Assembly: GCF_000169455.1 (NCBI RefSeq)
Contig: NZ_AAYC01000004.1
Span: 1-64,000 of the forward strand
Direction of reading: 5' to 3'
DNA: 64,000 nucleotides
Source: Roseobacter sp. SK209-2-6
Lineage (GTDB): Bacteria > Pseudomonadota > Alphaproteobacteria > Rhodobacterales > Rhodobacteraceae
Shown here: positions 26,072 through 34,653 of the stretch, in pieces
How the letters are laid out: each line of letters opens with the position of its first letter
Numbering within the stretch: position 1 is the first letter of the stretch
The notes under the pieces: model-generated
The model's database searches: none
The model's input: the letters and a program-made list of their open reading frames with translations, nothing else
Told to the model about the DNA's origin: nothing
Made by a program: the position numbers and the translations under genes

Positions 26072-27511
26072 TTACTCCGCGGCCAGGGCGGCCTTGCTGT
26101 TGAAGTTCTCCAGGATCGCATCGGCGCAATCGCGGCCGTCCTTGATGGCCCAGACCACCAGCGAAGCGCCGCGCACGATGTCACCCACCGCATAAACGCC
26201 ATCCATTTCAGTCGCGCCGGTGCGGAACTCTGCCTTAACGGTGCCCCAGCGGGTTACCGGCAGCTCTGGTTGACCCCAGAGCGTGGGCAGATCTTCTGGC
26301 TCAAAGCCCAGCGCCTTGATCACCAGATCGGCCTCTTCCACGTAATCCGCACCTTCGATGACTTCCGGTGCCTGACGGCCGGAAGCATCGGGCTGGCCCA
26401 GGCGCATTTTTTGCACCATGACGCCCGCGACCTTGCCGTCCTTTTCGGTGAAGCCTTTGGGGGCGGAGAGCCATTCAAAGATCACGCCTTCTTCCTCGGC
26501 GTTCTGGGTTTCGCGCTGCGAGCCCGGCATATTGGCGCGGTCGCGGCGGTAGAGGCATTTCACAGAGGTGGCGCCCTGACGGATCGAGGTGCGCACGCAG
26601 TCCATCGCAGTATCACCGCCGCCGATCACAACAACGCGCTTACCATTGGCATTCATCTGGCCAGAGGTGAACTCTGCCACATCATCGCCAAAGCTCTTTT
26701 TGTTGGAGACGGTCAGGAAATCGATGGCCTTTTCGATGCCTGCGGCTCCGCTGCCGGGCATCTCCAGATCACGGGATTTATAAACACCGGTGGCGATGAT
26801 CACCGCATCGTGCTTCTCGCGGAGAGCTTCGAAGGTAATATCTTCGCCCACAGCGCAGTTCAGCTCGAAGGTGACGCCGCCATCGGCCAGGAGCTTGTTG
26901 CGGCGTTCGACCACGTCTTTTTCCAGCTTGAAGCCCGGGATGCCGTACATCAGCAACCCGCCGGCCCGGTCGGAGCGGTCATAGACGGTGACCTGCAGGC
27001 CAGCTTTGCGCAGCCGGTCGGCCGCTGCCAGACCGCCGGGGCCCGCGCCGATGATGCCAACGCTTTCGCTGCGCTCCTGCAATGGAGCGTTCGGCTTGAC
27101 CCAGCCCTTCTCCCAGGCGGTGTCGGTGATGTATTTCTCAACCGCGCCGATGGTCACGGTGCCATGGCCGGACTGTTCGATCACGCAGTTGCCCTCACAG
27201 AGGCGGTCCTGCGGGCAGATGCGGCCGCAGATCTCCGGGAAGGTATTGGTGGCCTGGCTTGTGGCATAGGCCTCTTCCAATCGACCTGTGGCGGTCAGGT
27301 GCAGCCAATCGGGGATATTGTTGTGCAGCGGGCAATGGGACTGGCAATAGGGCACACCACACTGGCTGCAGCGGCTGGCTTGCTCTTCAGCCTTTGCAGC
27401 GGCGAACTCGGCATAAATCTCATCAAAGTCTTCCCGGCGGCTTTCAGCCTGCCGCTTTTCCGGCATATCGCGGTCGATTTTCACGAATTTGAGCATCGGT
27501 TGCTTGGCCAC
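26072..27511 (-). CDS. gltD: Glutamate synthase (NADPH) small subunit
   Basis: A 479-aa beta subunit that passes electrons from NADPH to GltB. N-terminal iron-sulfur cysteines are seen in RCSQCGVPYCQSHCPLHNN and CGRICPQDRLCEGNC. The FAD site GIIGAGPGGLAAADRL, the NADPH site VVVIGGGDTAMDCVRTS and the C-terminal FAD-binding GVYAVGDIVRGASLVVW complete the family pattern. A GTG at 27511 with GGGAG nine bases upstream is preferred; the frame is open to an ATG at 27559 and an internal ATG lies at 27496. First gene of the operon. Confidence 0.95.
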   Translation of the reverse strand: MAKQPMLKFVKIDRDMPEKRQAESRREDFDEIYAEFAAAKAEEQASRCSQCGVPYCQSHCPLHNNIPDWLHLTATGRLEEAYATSQATNTFPEICGRICPQDRLCEGNCVIEQSGHGTVTIGAVEKYITDTAWEKGWVKPNAPLQERSESVGIIGAGPGGLAAADRLRKAGLQVTVYDRSDRAGGLLMYGIPGFKLEKDVVERRNKLLADGGVTFELNCAVGEDITFEALREKHDAVIIATGVYKSRDLEMPGSGAAGIEKAIDFLTVSNKKSFGDDVAEFTSGQMNANGKRVVVIGGGDTAMDCVRTSIRQGATSVKCLYRRDRANMPGSQRETQNAEEEGVIFEWLSAPKGFTEKDGKVAGVMVQKMRLGQPDASGRQAPEVIEGADYVEEADLVIKALGFEPEDLPTLWGQPELPVTRWGTVKAEFRTGATEMDGVYAVGDIVRGASLVVWAIKDGRDCADAILENFNSKAALAAE

Positions 27512-27559
27512 GGGCGGACTCCCTGTTTTGGCTGGCTGCGAAGGGCTGGATCGAAGCAC

Positions 27560-27751
27560 GGTGAGTATTTAGGTCAACAAGCCTTACCATTAATGAAAGG
27601 CGCTTCTCCGTGATACTGTTTTAACCAGGAATGTACAGAGATTTTAGGTCCGGATCGGACTCAAATAGGATCTTTCCTAATTTGTCTCATAACTTATACA
27701 AAGGCACGACCATTTGACGCGCCCCAGCGACCCCTTTTTGGACCAGCCATC
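27560..27751. promoter_or_regulatory. Divergent gltD/uppP intergenic region
   Basis: 192 bp, AT-rich relative to neighbours. It holds two imperfect inverted repeats (GTCC-GGATC-GGAC near 27650-27662, and AAATAGGA...TCCTAATTT near 27664-27684) and a TTATAC hexamer near 27695 that could be the uppP -10 element. Promoters for both genes must lie here; exact assignments are uncertain. Confidence 0.35.
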
Positions 27752-28558
27752 ATGCCACTGCTGCAATTGATTCTTGTCGCCCTTATTCAGGGGATCACAG
27801 AATTTCTGCCCATTTCCTCTTCAGGCCATCTGATTCTCCTCCCCTCACTCACCAACTTTGAGGACCAGGGGCAGATGATAGATGTGGCCGTTCATGTCGG
27901 CACTCTTGCTGCTGTGGTGATCTACTTCTGGAGAGACGTGAAAACCGGTCTACTCGGTCTACCCTGCCTTGCCTGCGGTCGCACCGACACCGAAGGGGCC
28001 AAACTGGCGCTTGGGCTGATCATCGCAACAATTCCCACGGTTCTTTTTGGCGCATTCCTTCATTTCACCGGCCTGAGTGACGCCATGCGCTCCATGGCGG
28101 TTATTGGCTGGACAATGCTGGGCTTTGGGATCGTTCTCTATATAGCGGACCGGTTTGGAGCCGAGACCAAATCCGCGGGTGACTGGGGCGTAAAGGACGC
28201 CCTGATCATGGGGTTTTGGCAGATGCTGGCACTGATCCCGGGCACTTCGCGTTCTGGCATCACCATCACCGGCGCTCGTCAACTTGGGTACAAACGCGAA
28301 GATGGCGCCCGCATCGCCATGTTGATGTCCATTCCCACTATCATTGCGTCTGGCGTGCTACTTGGCACCGAGGCAGCCATGGAAGCCGATATAGCAATAC
28401 TCCGCGATGCAGGTATTGCAGCCGTACTGGCCATGCTCTCTGCCCTTGCCGCGCTTAGCCTGATGATGCGCTTGCTGCGCTCGGTCAGCTTCACGCCTTA
28501 TGTGATCTACCGGGTCATTCTTGGGGTCATTTTGCTGAGCGTCGCCTACAGCAACTGA
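27752..28558 (+). CDS. uppP: Undecaprenyl-diphosphatase
   Basis: A 268-aa membrane phosphatase that recycles undecaprenyl diphosphate for peptidoglycan and surface-glycan synthesis (formerly BacA). The two family motifs are intact: QGITEFLPISSSGHL, matching the (E/Q)xxxE active-site pattern, and PGTSRSGITIT. About seven or eight hydrophobic helices are visible. Length is standard. It is functionally related to the glycan cluster further right, though not in the same operon. Confidence 0.95.
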   Translation: MPLLQLILVALIQGITEFLPISSSGHLILLPSLTNFEDQGQMIDVAVHVGTLAAVVIYFWRDVKTGLLGLPCLACGRTDTEGAKLALGLIIATIPTVLFGAFLHFTGLSDAMRSMAVIGWTMLGFGIVLYIADRFGAETKSAGDWGVKDALIMGFWQMLALIPGTSRSGITITGARQLGYKREDGARIAMLMSIPTIIASGVLLGTEAAMEADIAILRDAGIAAVLAMLSALAALSLMMRLLRSVSFTPYVIYRVILGVILLSVAYSN

Positions 28559-28580
28559 CCACTGCCATTAAAAAAGAAGT

Positions 28581-28612
28581 CAAAAAAGAAAGGCGCGGAT
28601 CCGATCCGCGCC
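28581..28612 (-). terminator. Terminator between uppP and the NDUFA9-like gene
   Basis: GGCGCGGATC (28592-28601) pairs perfectly with GATCCGCGCC (28603-28612). On the minus strand it is followed by TTTCTTTTTTG, so it is a good terminator for the NDUFA9-like gene. It may also act weakly on uppP from the other side. Confidence 0.75.
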
Positions 28613-28649
28613 CATCCTATTCTTCGATTATCAGCCGAATAGAAATCTC

Positions 28650-29639
28650 TTAGGCGCCGCCTTTTAAGTTCTGCGCCGAAGCCGTCATCTCATCATATTG
28701 ACCAGAGGGACGATACTTCCACAGGTAGCTGGGCAAGATCGGTCCCAACATCTCGGGTTCGATGCCCAGATCCGCAAAACCCTTTGCCCCGTCAGCGACC
28801 ACGTTGTCACGTCCCAGACTTTTCAGCTGGTCACGGGTCAGGATCTTGTTCTCAACCAGCTGGAAGCTGGCGAATTGCACAATATCAAAGCCGAGCGCGA
28901 CCAGGCGCGCAACAAAACCAGGCATCGACAATACCAGGCGACGGCGGTGAATAACCGGCAACATGTCTTTGAGCAGATCCGAGAAGCTCTTCACTTCAGG
29001 CCCGCCCAACTCATAAATTCCGGAAGCAGCCTCTCCCTGGATCGCTTTGACAGCAGCCTTGGCAACATCATCGACATAAACCGGTTGGAACTTCGTTCCG
29101 CCCTTGGCAATCGGCAGAACCGGCGACAGGCTCGCCATGCCAGCAAAGCGGTTGAAGAAACCATCTTCGCTGCCAAAAATCACAGATGGGCGCAGAATGA
29201 CCGCGGAAGGGAAATAACCTAGGACAGCTTCCTCCCCCAGCGCTTTGGAACGCGCATATTCGCTGGCACCCTCTGCATCCGCGCCAAGCGCAGAAATATG
29301 GACCAGATTGTCGACGCCCTGCTTGTGAGCAATCCGCGCGACACGCGCAGCGCCATCCACCTGAACAGAAGTGAAGGTATTCTTGCCCAGTTCATTCAAG
29401 ATACCAACGCAGTTCACCACTGCATCCGCGCCCTGCATTGCTGCGGCGACTGATGCATCATTGCGGATATTACACAGCACCGGCTCTACCTGGCCCGGCA
29501 CCCCATAGGGTTTTACATGCATGGCCTCATTGGGGCGACGCACCGCAACGCGAACGCGCCAACCCTCTTTTGCCATACGGCGCGCAATGTAGCGGCCGAC
29601 AAAACCAGACCCGCCATAGATCGTGACCAGTTTGGACAT
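28650..29639 (-). CDS. Complex I NDUFA9-like NAD(P)-binding protein (extended SDR)
   Basis: A 329-aa atypical extended short-chain dehydrogenase related to mitochondrial NDUFA9 and common in alphaproteobacteria. The Rossmann loop IYGGSGFVGRYIARR is at residues 8-22, with RVAVRRPNEA at the cofactor-specificity position and VNCVGILNE and HISALGADAEGASEYARSKA downstream. The catalytic YxxxK is present as YARSK. Related proteins are complex I accessory subunits or quinone-biosynthesis-linked. Its role here is unproven. Confidence 0.82.
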   Translation of the reverse strand: MSKLVTIYGGSGFVGRYIARRMAKEGWRVRVAVRRPNEAMHVKPYGVPGQVEPVLCNIRNDASVAAAMQGADAVVNCVGILNELGKNTFTSVQVDGAARVARIAHKQGVDNLVHISALGADAEGASEYARSKALGEEAVLGYFPSAVILRPSVIFGSEDGFFNRFAGMASLSPVLPIAKGGTKFQPVYVDDVAKAAVKAIQGEAASGIYELGGPEVKSFSDLLKDMLPVIHRRRLVLSMPGFVARLVALGFDIVQFASFQLVENKILTRDQLKSLGRDNVVADGAKGFADLGIEPEMLGPILPSYLWKYRPSGQYDEMTASAQNLKGGA

Positions 29640-29897
29640 CTTTTGGCTCCTGAAAATAGCTATGTCAGTGATCTACCGTCCTCGCGCCGCTCAAACAAGG
29701 CGCAAATCCAGCATTCCCCGCGACTATGGGTGCAAAATCTCTACCTGTTGCTAATTGCGTCACGATTGGTTTGCATTTTGCTTATTCCACCCTTTAACCT
29801 CATCTTTTAGATACAACAGCGTGGAGGCGTTGCAGCTGTTTTATCCAGTAAAGGCCGCCCCGTGTTACAGGCCGCGTTCCAGTAAGAGAGAGTATTA
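29640..29897. promoter_or_regulatory. Divergent region before the globin gene
   Basis: 258 bp between the NDUFA9-like gene and the globin. It is AT-rich at 29745-29830, with several T-rich hexamers that could be promoter elements. I see no convincing operator or small gene. Confidence 0.3.
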
Positions 29898-30311
29898 TTG
29901 TTCAGCAGCCACCATAGAAACCTGGTCAAACAAGGGTTTGAGAGCGAGCGGATGGATATCAGCAGTTTCGTTCCAACCTTTTATCAGACGTTTTTCTCCA
30001 TCTGCCCCAGCGCCAGGGCACTCTTCCCGGATGACATGCTTGCCCTTGAAGAAAAGATGCTGGCCTCCTTCACCCATTTGGCAGAATCGGTTGAAGGCTC
30101 CGCCCGCCTGGATAAGCTGCTTTCAGCCTTGGGTGAAAAACACCAGAATATGGAGGTCTCCGATCTTCATTTCGAAGGCTTCGTAACCAGCTTCATAGAA
30201 ACACTGGCGACCGCACTTGGCCCAGAATGGAACAACGAATGTGAGCAGGCCTGGCAAAGCTTCCTCACTCATGTCGCGGACAAGATGAATTTCTCGATTT
30301 CGCCCCATTAG
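29898..30311 (+). CDS. Single-domain globin family protein
   Basis: A 137-aa haem-binding globin without a reductase domain. Pattern seen: LVKQGF (helix A), FVPTFYQTFFSICPSARALF (helices B to C), LGEKHQNMEV with the likely proximal histidine, and GPEWNNECEQAWQSFLTHVA at the end. The start is the TTG at 29898, because an ATG at 29952 would cut off helix A. The ribosome site (AAGAGAGAG) is modest. It stands alone between the NDUFA9-like gene and tRNA-Leu. Oxygen or NO binding is inferred from the family. Confidence 0.75.
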   Translation: MFSSHHRNLVKQGFESERMDISSFVPTFYQTFFSICPSARALFPDDMLALEEKMLASFTHLAESVEGSARLDKLLSALGEKHQNMEVSDLHFEGFVTSFIETLATALGPEWNNECEQAWQSFLTHVADKMNFSISPH

Positions 30312-30400
30312 CAAGGCAGTGATTTCTCCCAACTCCCCTCCTTCATTTGCTCCCTTTAGCTCTTGACCACGGGAAATTGCGAAAACCGATAATTTTCCGT

Positions 30401-30429
30401 TTGACGCCTCCGCAACACCGGCTTATACG
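30401..30429 (+). promoter_or_regulatory. Sigma-70 type promoter of tRNA-Leu
   Basis: TTGACG (30401-30406), a 17-bp spacer and TATACG (30424-30429) lie 16 bp before the tRNA. This is a near-consensus housekeeping promoter. Confidence 0.7.
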
Positions 30430-30445
30430 CCCCCTCACGACACCT

Positions 30446-30532
30446 GCCCAGGTGGCGGAATTGGTAGACGCGCTAGCTTCAGGTGCTAGTGTCCGTATGG
30501 ACGTGGAGGTTCGAGTCCTCTCCTGGGCACCA
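30446..30532 (+). tRNA. tRNA-Leu (CAG)
   Basis: An 87-nt class II tRNA with a long variable arm. The acceptor stem GCCCAGG / CCTGGGC pairs perfectly, and CCA is encoded (30530-30532). The anticodon stem CTAGC/GCTAG encloses TTCAGGT with anticodon CAG at 30480-30482. The T-arm has GGTTCGAGTCC. It closely resembles E. coli tRNA-Leu1. No integrase gene or att duplication is nearby. Confidence 0.97.
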
Positions 30533-30858
30533 TTCTCTCCGACAACAAATTCACGAAAAATATCGACACGCGGACATTTCCTGCGTTTCGAAAGAGCTTT
30601 CCCATTGCCTGGCGCCCAAACCGGGAACTCCTCCTCCCCTGCGCCACCCTGCGTTAAACAAAGCTAACCTATCGAAATCGCTTCCAGGCAGTTTTTTTGC
30701 GCCGCTTTCCGCCATCTTTGCCACCTCAGCACCGTCGCCCACGCAGAAGAGTTGAGTTCGCGGGGCTTTGCGCCTATTCGAAAACCCACAGCATCACTGC
30801 GCTGCTCAGCGACACGTCCCGCCCGGTCAGGGCCCCGAACAAACAAAGGAAAGCCGTT
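30533..30858. other. Region between tRNA-Leu and the RNase D-like gene
   Basis: 326 bp. The open frame of the exonuclease extends back through most of it (from 30697) but with no family similarity and arginine-rich, unlikely protein. No clear terminator follows the tRNA. A promoter for the exonuclease operon is expected here, but none is certain. Confidence 0.4.
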
Positions 30859-31473
30859 TTGGCCAATCATCTCTACCAGAATGACCTGCCCGATGACCTG
30901 AAGCTTGGCCCTGTTGTGGCCATCGATTGCGAGACAATGGGCCTGAACCCGCATCGCGACAGGCTTTGCGTTATCCAAATGTCTGACGGCGATGGGAATG
31001 CCCATATCATTCAGGTGGCGAAGGGCCAGAGCGAGGCGCCCAACCTGTGTCGCCTGCTGGAAGACCCAGAAACACTCAAACTGTTCCACTTTGGCCGTTT
31101 CGACATTGCAGCGATGTACAACGCCTTTGGCGCTCTCAGTGCTCCGGTCTATTGCACCAAAATCGCCAGCCGTCTGGTGCGCACCTATACGGATCGCCAT
31201 GGGCTCAAAAACCTGACGCAGGAACTTTTGGGAATCGACATCTCCAAGCAGCAACAGATGAGCGATTGGGGCGCCGAAATCCTGACCGATGCCCAGCTGG
31301 ACTATGCTGCCTCGGACGTCCTGCACCTGCATAAGCTACGCAAGGCACTGAACAAGCGCCTTGAGCGGGAAGGCCGGACCGAGATGGCCCAAGCCTGCTT
31401 TGACTTCCTACCGATGCGTGCCAAACTGGATCTGGCAGGCTGGCCCGAAACAGATATCTTTGCGCACTCATGA
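30859..31473 (+). CDS. rnd: RNase D-like 3'-5' exonuclease
   Basis: A 204-aa DEDD-type exonuclease consisting of the catalytic domain alone. Exo I (VAIDCETMGL), Exo II (FHFGRFDIAAM) and Exo III (DAQLDYAASDVLHLHKLR) are all visible. Full E. coli RNase D is about 370 aa with HRDC domains, which are missing here, as is usual for short alphaproteobacterial members. The TTG at 30859 with AAGGAAA eight bases before is the preferred start. It overlaps kdsD by ATGA and heads the kdsD-lpt operon. Confidence 0.85.
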   Translation: MANHLYQNDLPDDLKLGPVVAIDCETMGLNPHRDRLCVIQMSDGDGNAHIIQVAKGQSEAPNLCRLLEDPETLKLFHFGRFDIAAMYNAFGALSAPVYCTKIASRLVRTYTDRHGLKNLTQELLGIDISKQQQMSDWGAEILTDAQLDYAASDVLHLHKLRKALNKRLEREGRTEMAQACFDFLPMRAKLDLAGWPETDIFAHS

Positions 31474-32438
31474 CCGAAAACGAACAATTCCTCGCTACCG
31501 CCCGACAGGTCGCCTCCGATGAAGCCCACGCTCTGGAAGCGCTGGCCGAGAGCTTTGACGAGCGCTTTGCAGAGGCTGCGCGCCTGATCCTTTCGGCCAC
31601 CGGACGTGTAATCGTCAGTGGCATCGGTAAATCCGGCCATATCGGCCATAAGATCGCAGCCACTCTGGCCAGCACCGGCACGCCAGCACATTTTGTGCAC
31701 CCCGCGGAGGCCAGTCACGGTGATCTGGGCATGCTCTCCAAAGGGGATGTGGTTCTGGCCATCTCCAACTCGGGCGAAGCGCCGGAGCTGGCCAACCTGC
31801 TGGCCTTTACCCGCCGATTTGGCATCCCTCTCATCGGGCTTTCCAGCAAGCCGCAGAGCACCCTAATGACCCAGGCGGATGTGCATCTGCAGATCCCCGC
31901 CATGGGTGAAGCCTGCGGCTATGGTATCGTGCCTTCCATCTCCACCACATTGACTCTGGCCATGGGGGATGCACTTGCCATCGCAATCATGAAGCACCGG
32001 GACTTCCGCCCCGAGAATTTCAGAGATTTCCATCCTGGCGGCAAGCTAGGTGCCCAGCTGAGCAAGGTCAGTGACCTCATGCACAGCGGGGAGGCTTTAC
32101 CTCTGGTCACAAGCGCAACCGCGATGTCCGAGACCCTGATTGAAATCAGCCAAAAAGGCTTTGGCGTTGCAGGTGTCATCGACGAGAACAAGCTCCTTTT
32201 GGGGATCATAACCGATGGGGACCTTCGCCGTCACATGGAAGGCCTGCTCCAGAATGACGCCTCAGCAGTGATGACCGCCGCGCCAACCACGATTGCCCCT
32301 ACCGCGCTGGCCGAAGAGGCCCTGGCTATCATGAACCAACGCAAGATCACTTGCCTCTTTGTGACTGACCCTGAAGACAACGATAAGGTCAAAGGCTTAC
32401 TTCATATCCACGACTGCCTGCGGGCAGGTCTGGGTTAG
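31470..32438 (+). CDS. kdsD: Arabinose-5-phosphate isomerase (KpsF/GutQ family)
   Basis: A 322-aa enzyme that converts ribulose 5-phosphate to arabinose 5-phosphate, the first committed step to Kdo. The SIS domain (GRVIVSGIGKSGHIGHKIAA, HPAEASHGDLGM, NSGEAPELANLL) takes up about residues 40-185. Two CBS domains follow (VSDLMHSGEALPLV, ASAVMTAAPTTIAPTALAEE). It starts inside the exonuclease stop (ATGA). A companion kdsB lies at 43307. The other Kdo genes are not in the window. Confidence 0.94.
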   Translation: MTENEQFLATARQVASDEAHALEALAESFDERFAEAARLILSATGRVIVSGIGKSGHIGHKIAATLASTGTPAHFVHPAEASHGDLGMLSKGDVVLAISNSGEAPELANLLAFTRRFGIPLIGLSSKPQSTLMTQADVHLQIPAMGEACGYGIVPSISTTLTLAMGDALAIAIMKHRDFRPENFRDFHPGGKLGAQLSKVSDLMHSGEALPLVTSATAMSETLIEISQKGFGVAGVIDENKLLLGIITDGDLRRHMEGLLQNDASAVMTAAPTTIAPTALAEEALAIMNQRKITCLFVTDPEDNDKVKGLLHIHDCLRAGLG

Positions 32439-32456
32439 GGCCGGACAGGGCATTCG

Positions 32457-33053
32457 ATGGATAGTTACTCGCGCATGGTCAATTTGCTCAAGGTGCTGCT
32501 GCCACTGGCAGCCCTTGCGCTTTTGTCGACTGTCTTCCTGATTTCACGCGGCGCCGAGACCGATGCGGTCATCCCATTTGCGGCCCAGGAAATCGAAGAA
32601 CGCATGCGGGGACAGCAGGTTACGGGTCCCTTCTTTTCAGGGACCACTGCCCATGGGGATGAGATCTCGGTTACAGCGACAGTGGCGCGTGCAGATGCTG
32701 AGGTGCCCCTGCTGGCAACGGACCTGCGGGCAGAGATCAGGATGGCGGCAGGTGGCAGGCTTGCCCTAATTTCTGATCGGGGAACGGTACATCCCGACCA
32801 GAATCTCGCGCGTTTCATTGGCAATGTCGAAATCACCACGGCGGACGGCCTTCTGGTACGGACCGAAGCCCTGAAAACCAACCTCAGTACACTACAGGGT
32901 GAAAGCCCCGGCACGATCAACGCAACGGGCCCCTTGGGCGAATTGACGGCTGGTCGCATGGAGATTTCGGCCGAAACCGAAGGCGGACCGTTAACTCTTC
33001 TCTTCACCAACCACGTTAAGCTGGTATACGATCCCCAAAACCCGAAAGATTGA
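32457..33053 (+). CDS. lptC: LPS export protein LptC
   Basis: A 198-aa bitopic inner-membrane protein linking the LptB2FG transporter to the periplasmic LptA bridge. An N-terminal membrane helix (about 9-29, LLKVLLPLAALALLSTVFL) is followed by a beta-jellyroll domain with repeated GxxRTEALKTNL-type and GNVEITTADG strands. Low sequence similarity is normal for LptC; the position between kdsD and lptA makes the call firm. It ends 3 bp before lptA. Confidence 0.88.
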   Translation: MDSYSRMVNLLKVLLPLAALALLSTVFLISRGAETDAVIPFAAQEIEERMRGQQVTGPFFSGTTAHGDEISVTATVARADAEVPLLATDLRAEIRMAAGGRLALISDRGTVHPDQNLARFIGNVEITTADGLLVRTEALKTNLSTLQGESPGTINATGPLGELTAGRMEISAETEGGPLTLLFTNHVKLVYDPQNPKD

Positions 33054-33056
33054 GCC

Positions 33057-33560
33057 TTGACCTATCTGCGCATCCTGACGTCCTGCTTGCTCGCCATGTT
33101 TTGGCTGACCGCCTCTGCCTGGGCCCAGAATGCTTCGGTTGCATTTGGTTCAGTCAAAGCTGACCCCTCCCAACCTGTTGAAGTGACCTCTGACGCTTTG
33201 GCCGTCAATCAGGCCAATGGATCTGCTGAATTCAACGGAAATGTTGTCATCGTTCAAGGAGTCATGCGCCTATCTGCAGACAAGGTCTTGGTCATCTACA
33301 AAACCGATGAGAGCGGCAAGCGTGGCATTGAGCGACTGGAAGCAACTGGCAATGTTCTGCTGGTCAGCGGGCCAGATGCGGCCGAAGCGCAGAAAGCCGA
33401 CTACTCCATCGATAGCGGCACAATTGTACTGACTGGGAATGTCCTCTTGAATCAAGGCGCTGGCACGCTTACCTCGCAACGGCTGGAAGTCAATTTGACA
33501 ACTGGTACCGCGAAAATGGCCGGGCGCGTCAAAACCATCCTCGCCCCCAGTTCGAACTAA
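33057..33560 (+). CDS. lptA: LPS transport periplasmic protein LptA
   Basis: A 167-aa periplasmic protein that carries LPS across the periplasm. It has a signal peptide ([20 protein letters not shown], cleavage after AWA) and an OstA-like beta-jellyroll with [19 protein letters not shown] and [20 protein letters not shown]. The start codon is TTG at 33057; no ATG gives a complete signal peptide. It lies 3 bp after lptC and 14 bp before lptB. Confidence 0.92.
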   Translation: MTYLRILTSCLLAMFWLTASAWAQNASVAFGSVKADPSQPVEVTSDALAVNQANGSAEFNGNVVIVQGVMRLSADKVLVIYKTDESGKRGIERLEATGNVLLVSGPDAAEAQKADYSIDSGTIVLTGNVLLNQGAGTLTSQRLEVNLTTGTAKMAGRVKTILAPSSN

Positions 33561-33574
33561 GGCTTGCAGGATTC

Positions 33575-34336
33575 ATGGCGCCAAAACCCGATCTAAAGCT
33601 GACCCAGGGCTCCTCTGGTCTTCGCATTGAAAAACTGCGCAAAAGCTATCGCAAGAAAGTTGTGATCCGAGAGGTCTCTATGACGCTGGATCGCGGTGAG
33701 GCAGTCGCCCTGCTGGGGCCGAATGGGTCCGGAAAAACCACAAGCTTCTATGCCATCGCAGGATTGATTTTCCCTGAGGCGGGTAAAGTCAGCATAGATG
33801 GACAAGACGTCACCACGCTTCCGATGTATCGCCGTGCCCGTCTTGGGATTGGGTATCTACCACAGGAAATGTCGATTTTCCGTGGGCTTTCGGTCGAGGA
33901 TAACATTCTTGCTGTTCTTGATATTGCCGAGAAGCACGATCACAAGCGCCGAGAGCGCCTTGAAGAGCTGCTTTCGGACTTTTCCATTGAACATCTTCGA
34001 CGTGCCCCGGCGCTCGCGCTTTCCGGCGGTGAACGTCGCCGGGTAGAGATTGCCCGCTGCCTGGCTGCCGACCCCAAGTATCTGCTTCTGGATGAACCCT
34101 TTGCCGGGGTCGATCCGATCTCTGTTGGTGACATACGCCATCTTGTGGCTGACCTCAAAACCCGCGGCATCGGTGTTTTGATCACCGATCACAATGTACG
34201 CGAAACCCTGGAAATCGTTGATCGCGCCTATATTCTGCACGATGGTCAAGTTCTCATGTCTGGCAGCCCCGAAGAGGTTGTCGAGAATGAGAATGTGAGG
34301 CGCGTCTATCTGGGTGATAACTTTAAGATTTCTTAA
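33575..34336 (+). CDS. lptB: LPS export ABC transporter ATP-binding protein LptB
   Basis: A 253-aa ATPase that powers LPS extraction by LptB2FG. Walker [11 protein letters not shown], the Q-loop, signature [12 protein letters not shown], Walker [14 protein letters not shown] and the H-loop [11 protein letters not shown] are intact. The C-terminus has [10 protein letters not shown], typical of LptB. Downstream, the usual rpoN is missing. Confidence 0.96.
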   Translation: MAPKPDLKLTQGSSGLRIEKLRKSYRKKVVIREVSMTLDRGEAVALLGPNGSGKTTSFYAIAGLIFPEAGKVSIDGQDVTTLPMYRRARLGIGYLPQEMSIFRGLSVEDNILAVLDIAEKHDHKRRERLEELLSDFSIEHLRRAPALALSGGERRRVEIARCLAADPKYLLLDEPFAGVDPISVGDIRHLVADLKTRGIGVLITDHNVRETLEIVDRAYILHDGQVLMSGSPEEVVENENVRRVYLGDNFKIS

Positions 34337-34490
34337 GTTACCCTCGCCCACCATACAACCCAGGGATGATGAAACATGTCTGCGAAAAGCAACTTTTCTA
34401 GAGCTGTTTTTCGCCAATTCACCCAGTTTCCTCTTTCAAATTTTCCCGATCACCATTGACTCTCCCTGGAAGTTGTCATGGAATTGGGAC

Positions 34491-34592
34491 ATGGCAAACA
34501 TGCAGTTCGACGCAGGCAGCAAAATGGTCTTGACCCCAAGACTCTCTCTGCTGCAGCCAATTGCTATGCCCTATCCCCGAACCCAGAACTGA
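34491..34592 (+). pseudogene. Possible rpoN (sigma-54) N-terminal remnant or small ORF
   Basis: A 33-codon frame lies in the 317-bp gap between lptB and hpf. It reads MQFDAGSKMVLTPRLSLLQP..., and MVLTPRL resembles the MVMTPQL segment that opens region I of sigma-54. This is exactly where rpoN lies in E. coli and many other proteobacteria. Nothing else of RpoN is present, and the match is only about a dozen residues, so chance is not excluded. The rest of 34337-34653 shows no gene; the hpf ribosome site is at its end. Confidence 0.3.
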
Positions 34593-34653
34593 CGACAACC
34601 TCCAGGCCCATATCCTGGGGGTGTTTTGGGTGGAAATTTGTGAAGGAGATCAC

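Noticed and set aside
26069-27613. Long open frame on the plus strand (514 codons)
   Set aside because: Antisense to gltD, which has clear motifs across its whole length.
30446-30532. tRNA-Leu as an integration site of a mobile element
   Set aside because: No integrase, no repeated tRNA end and no foreign genes nearby.
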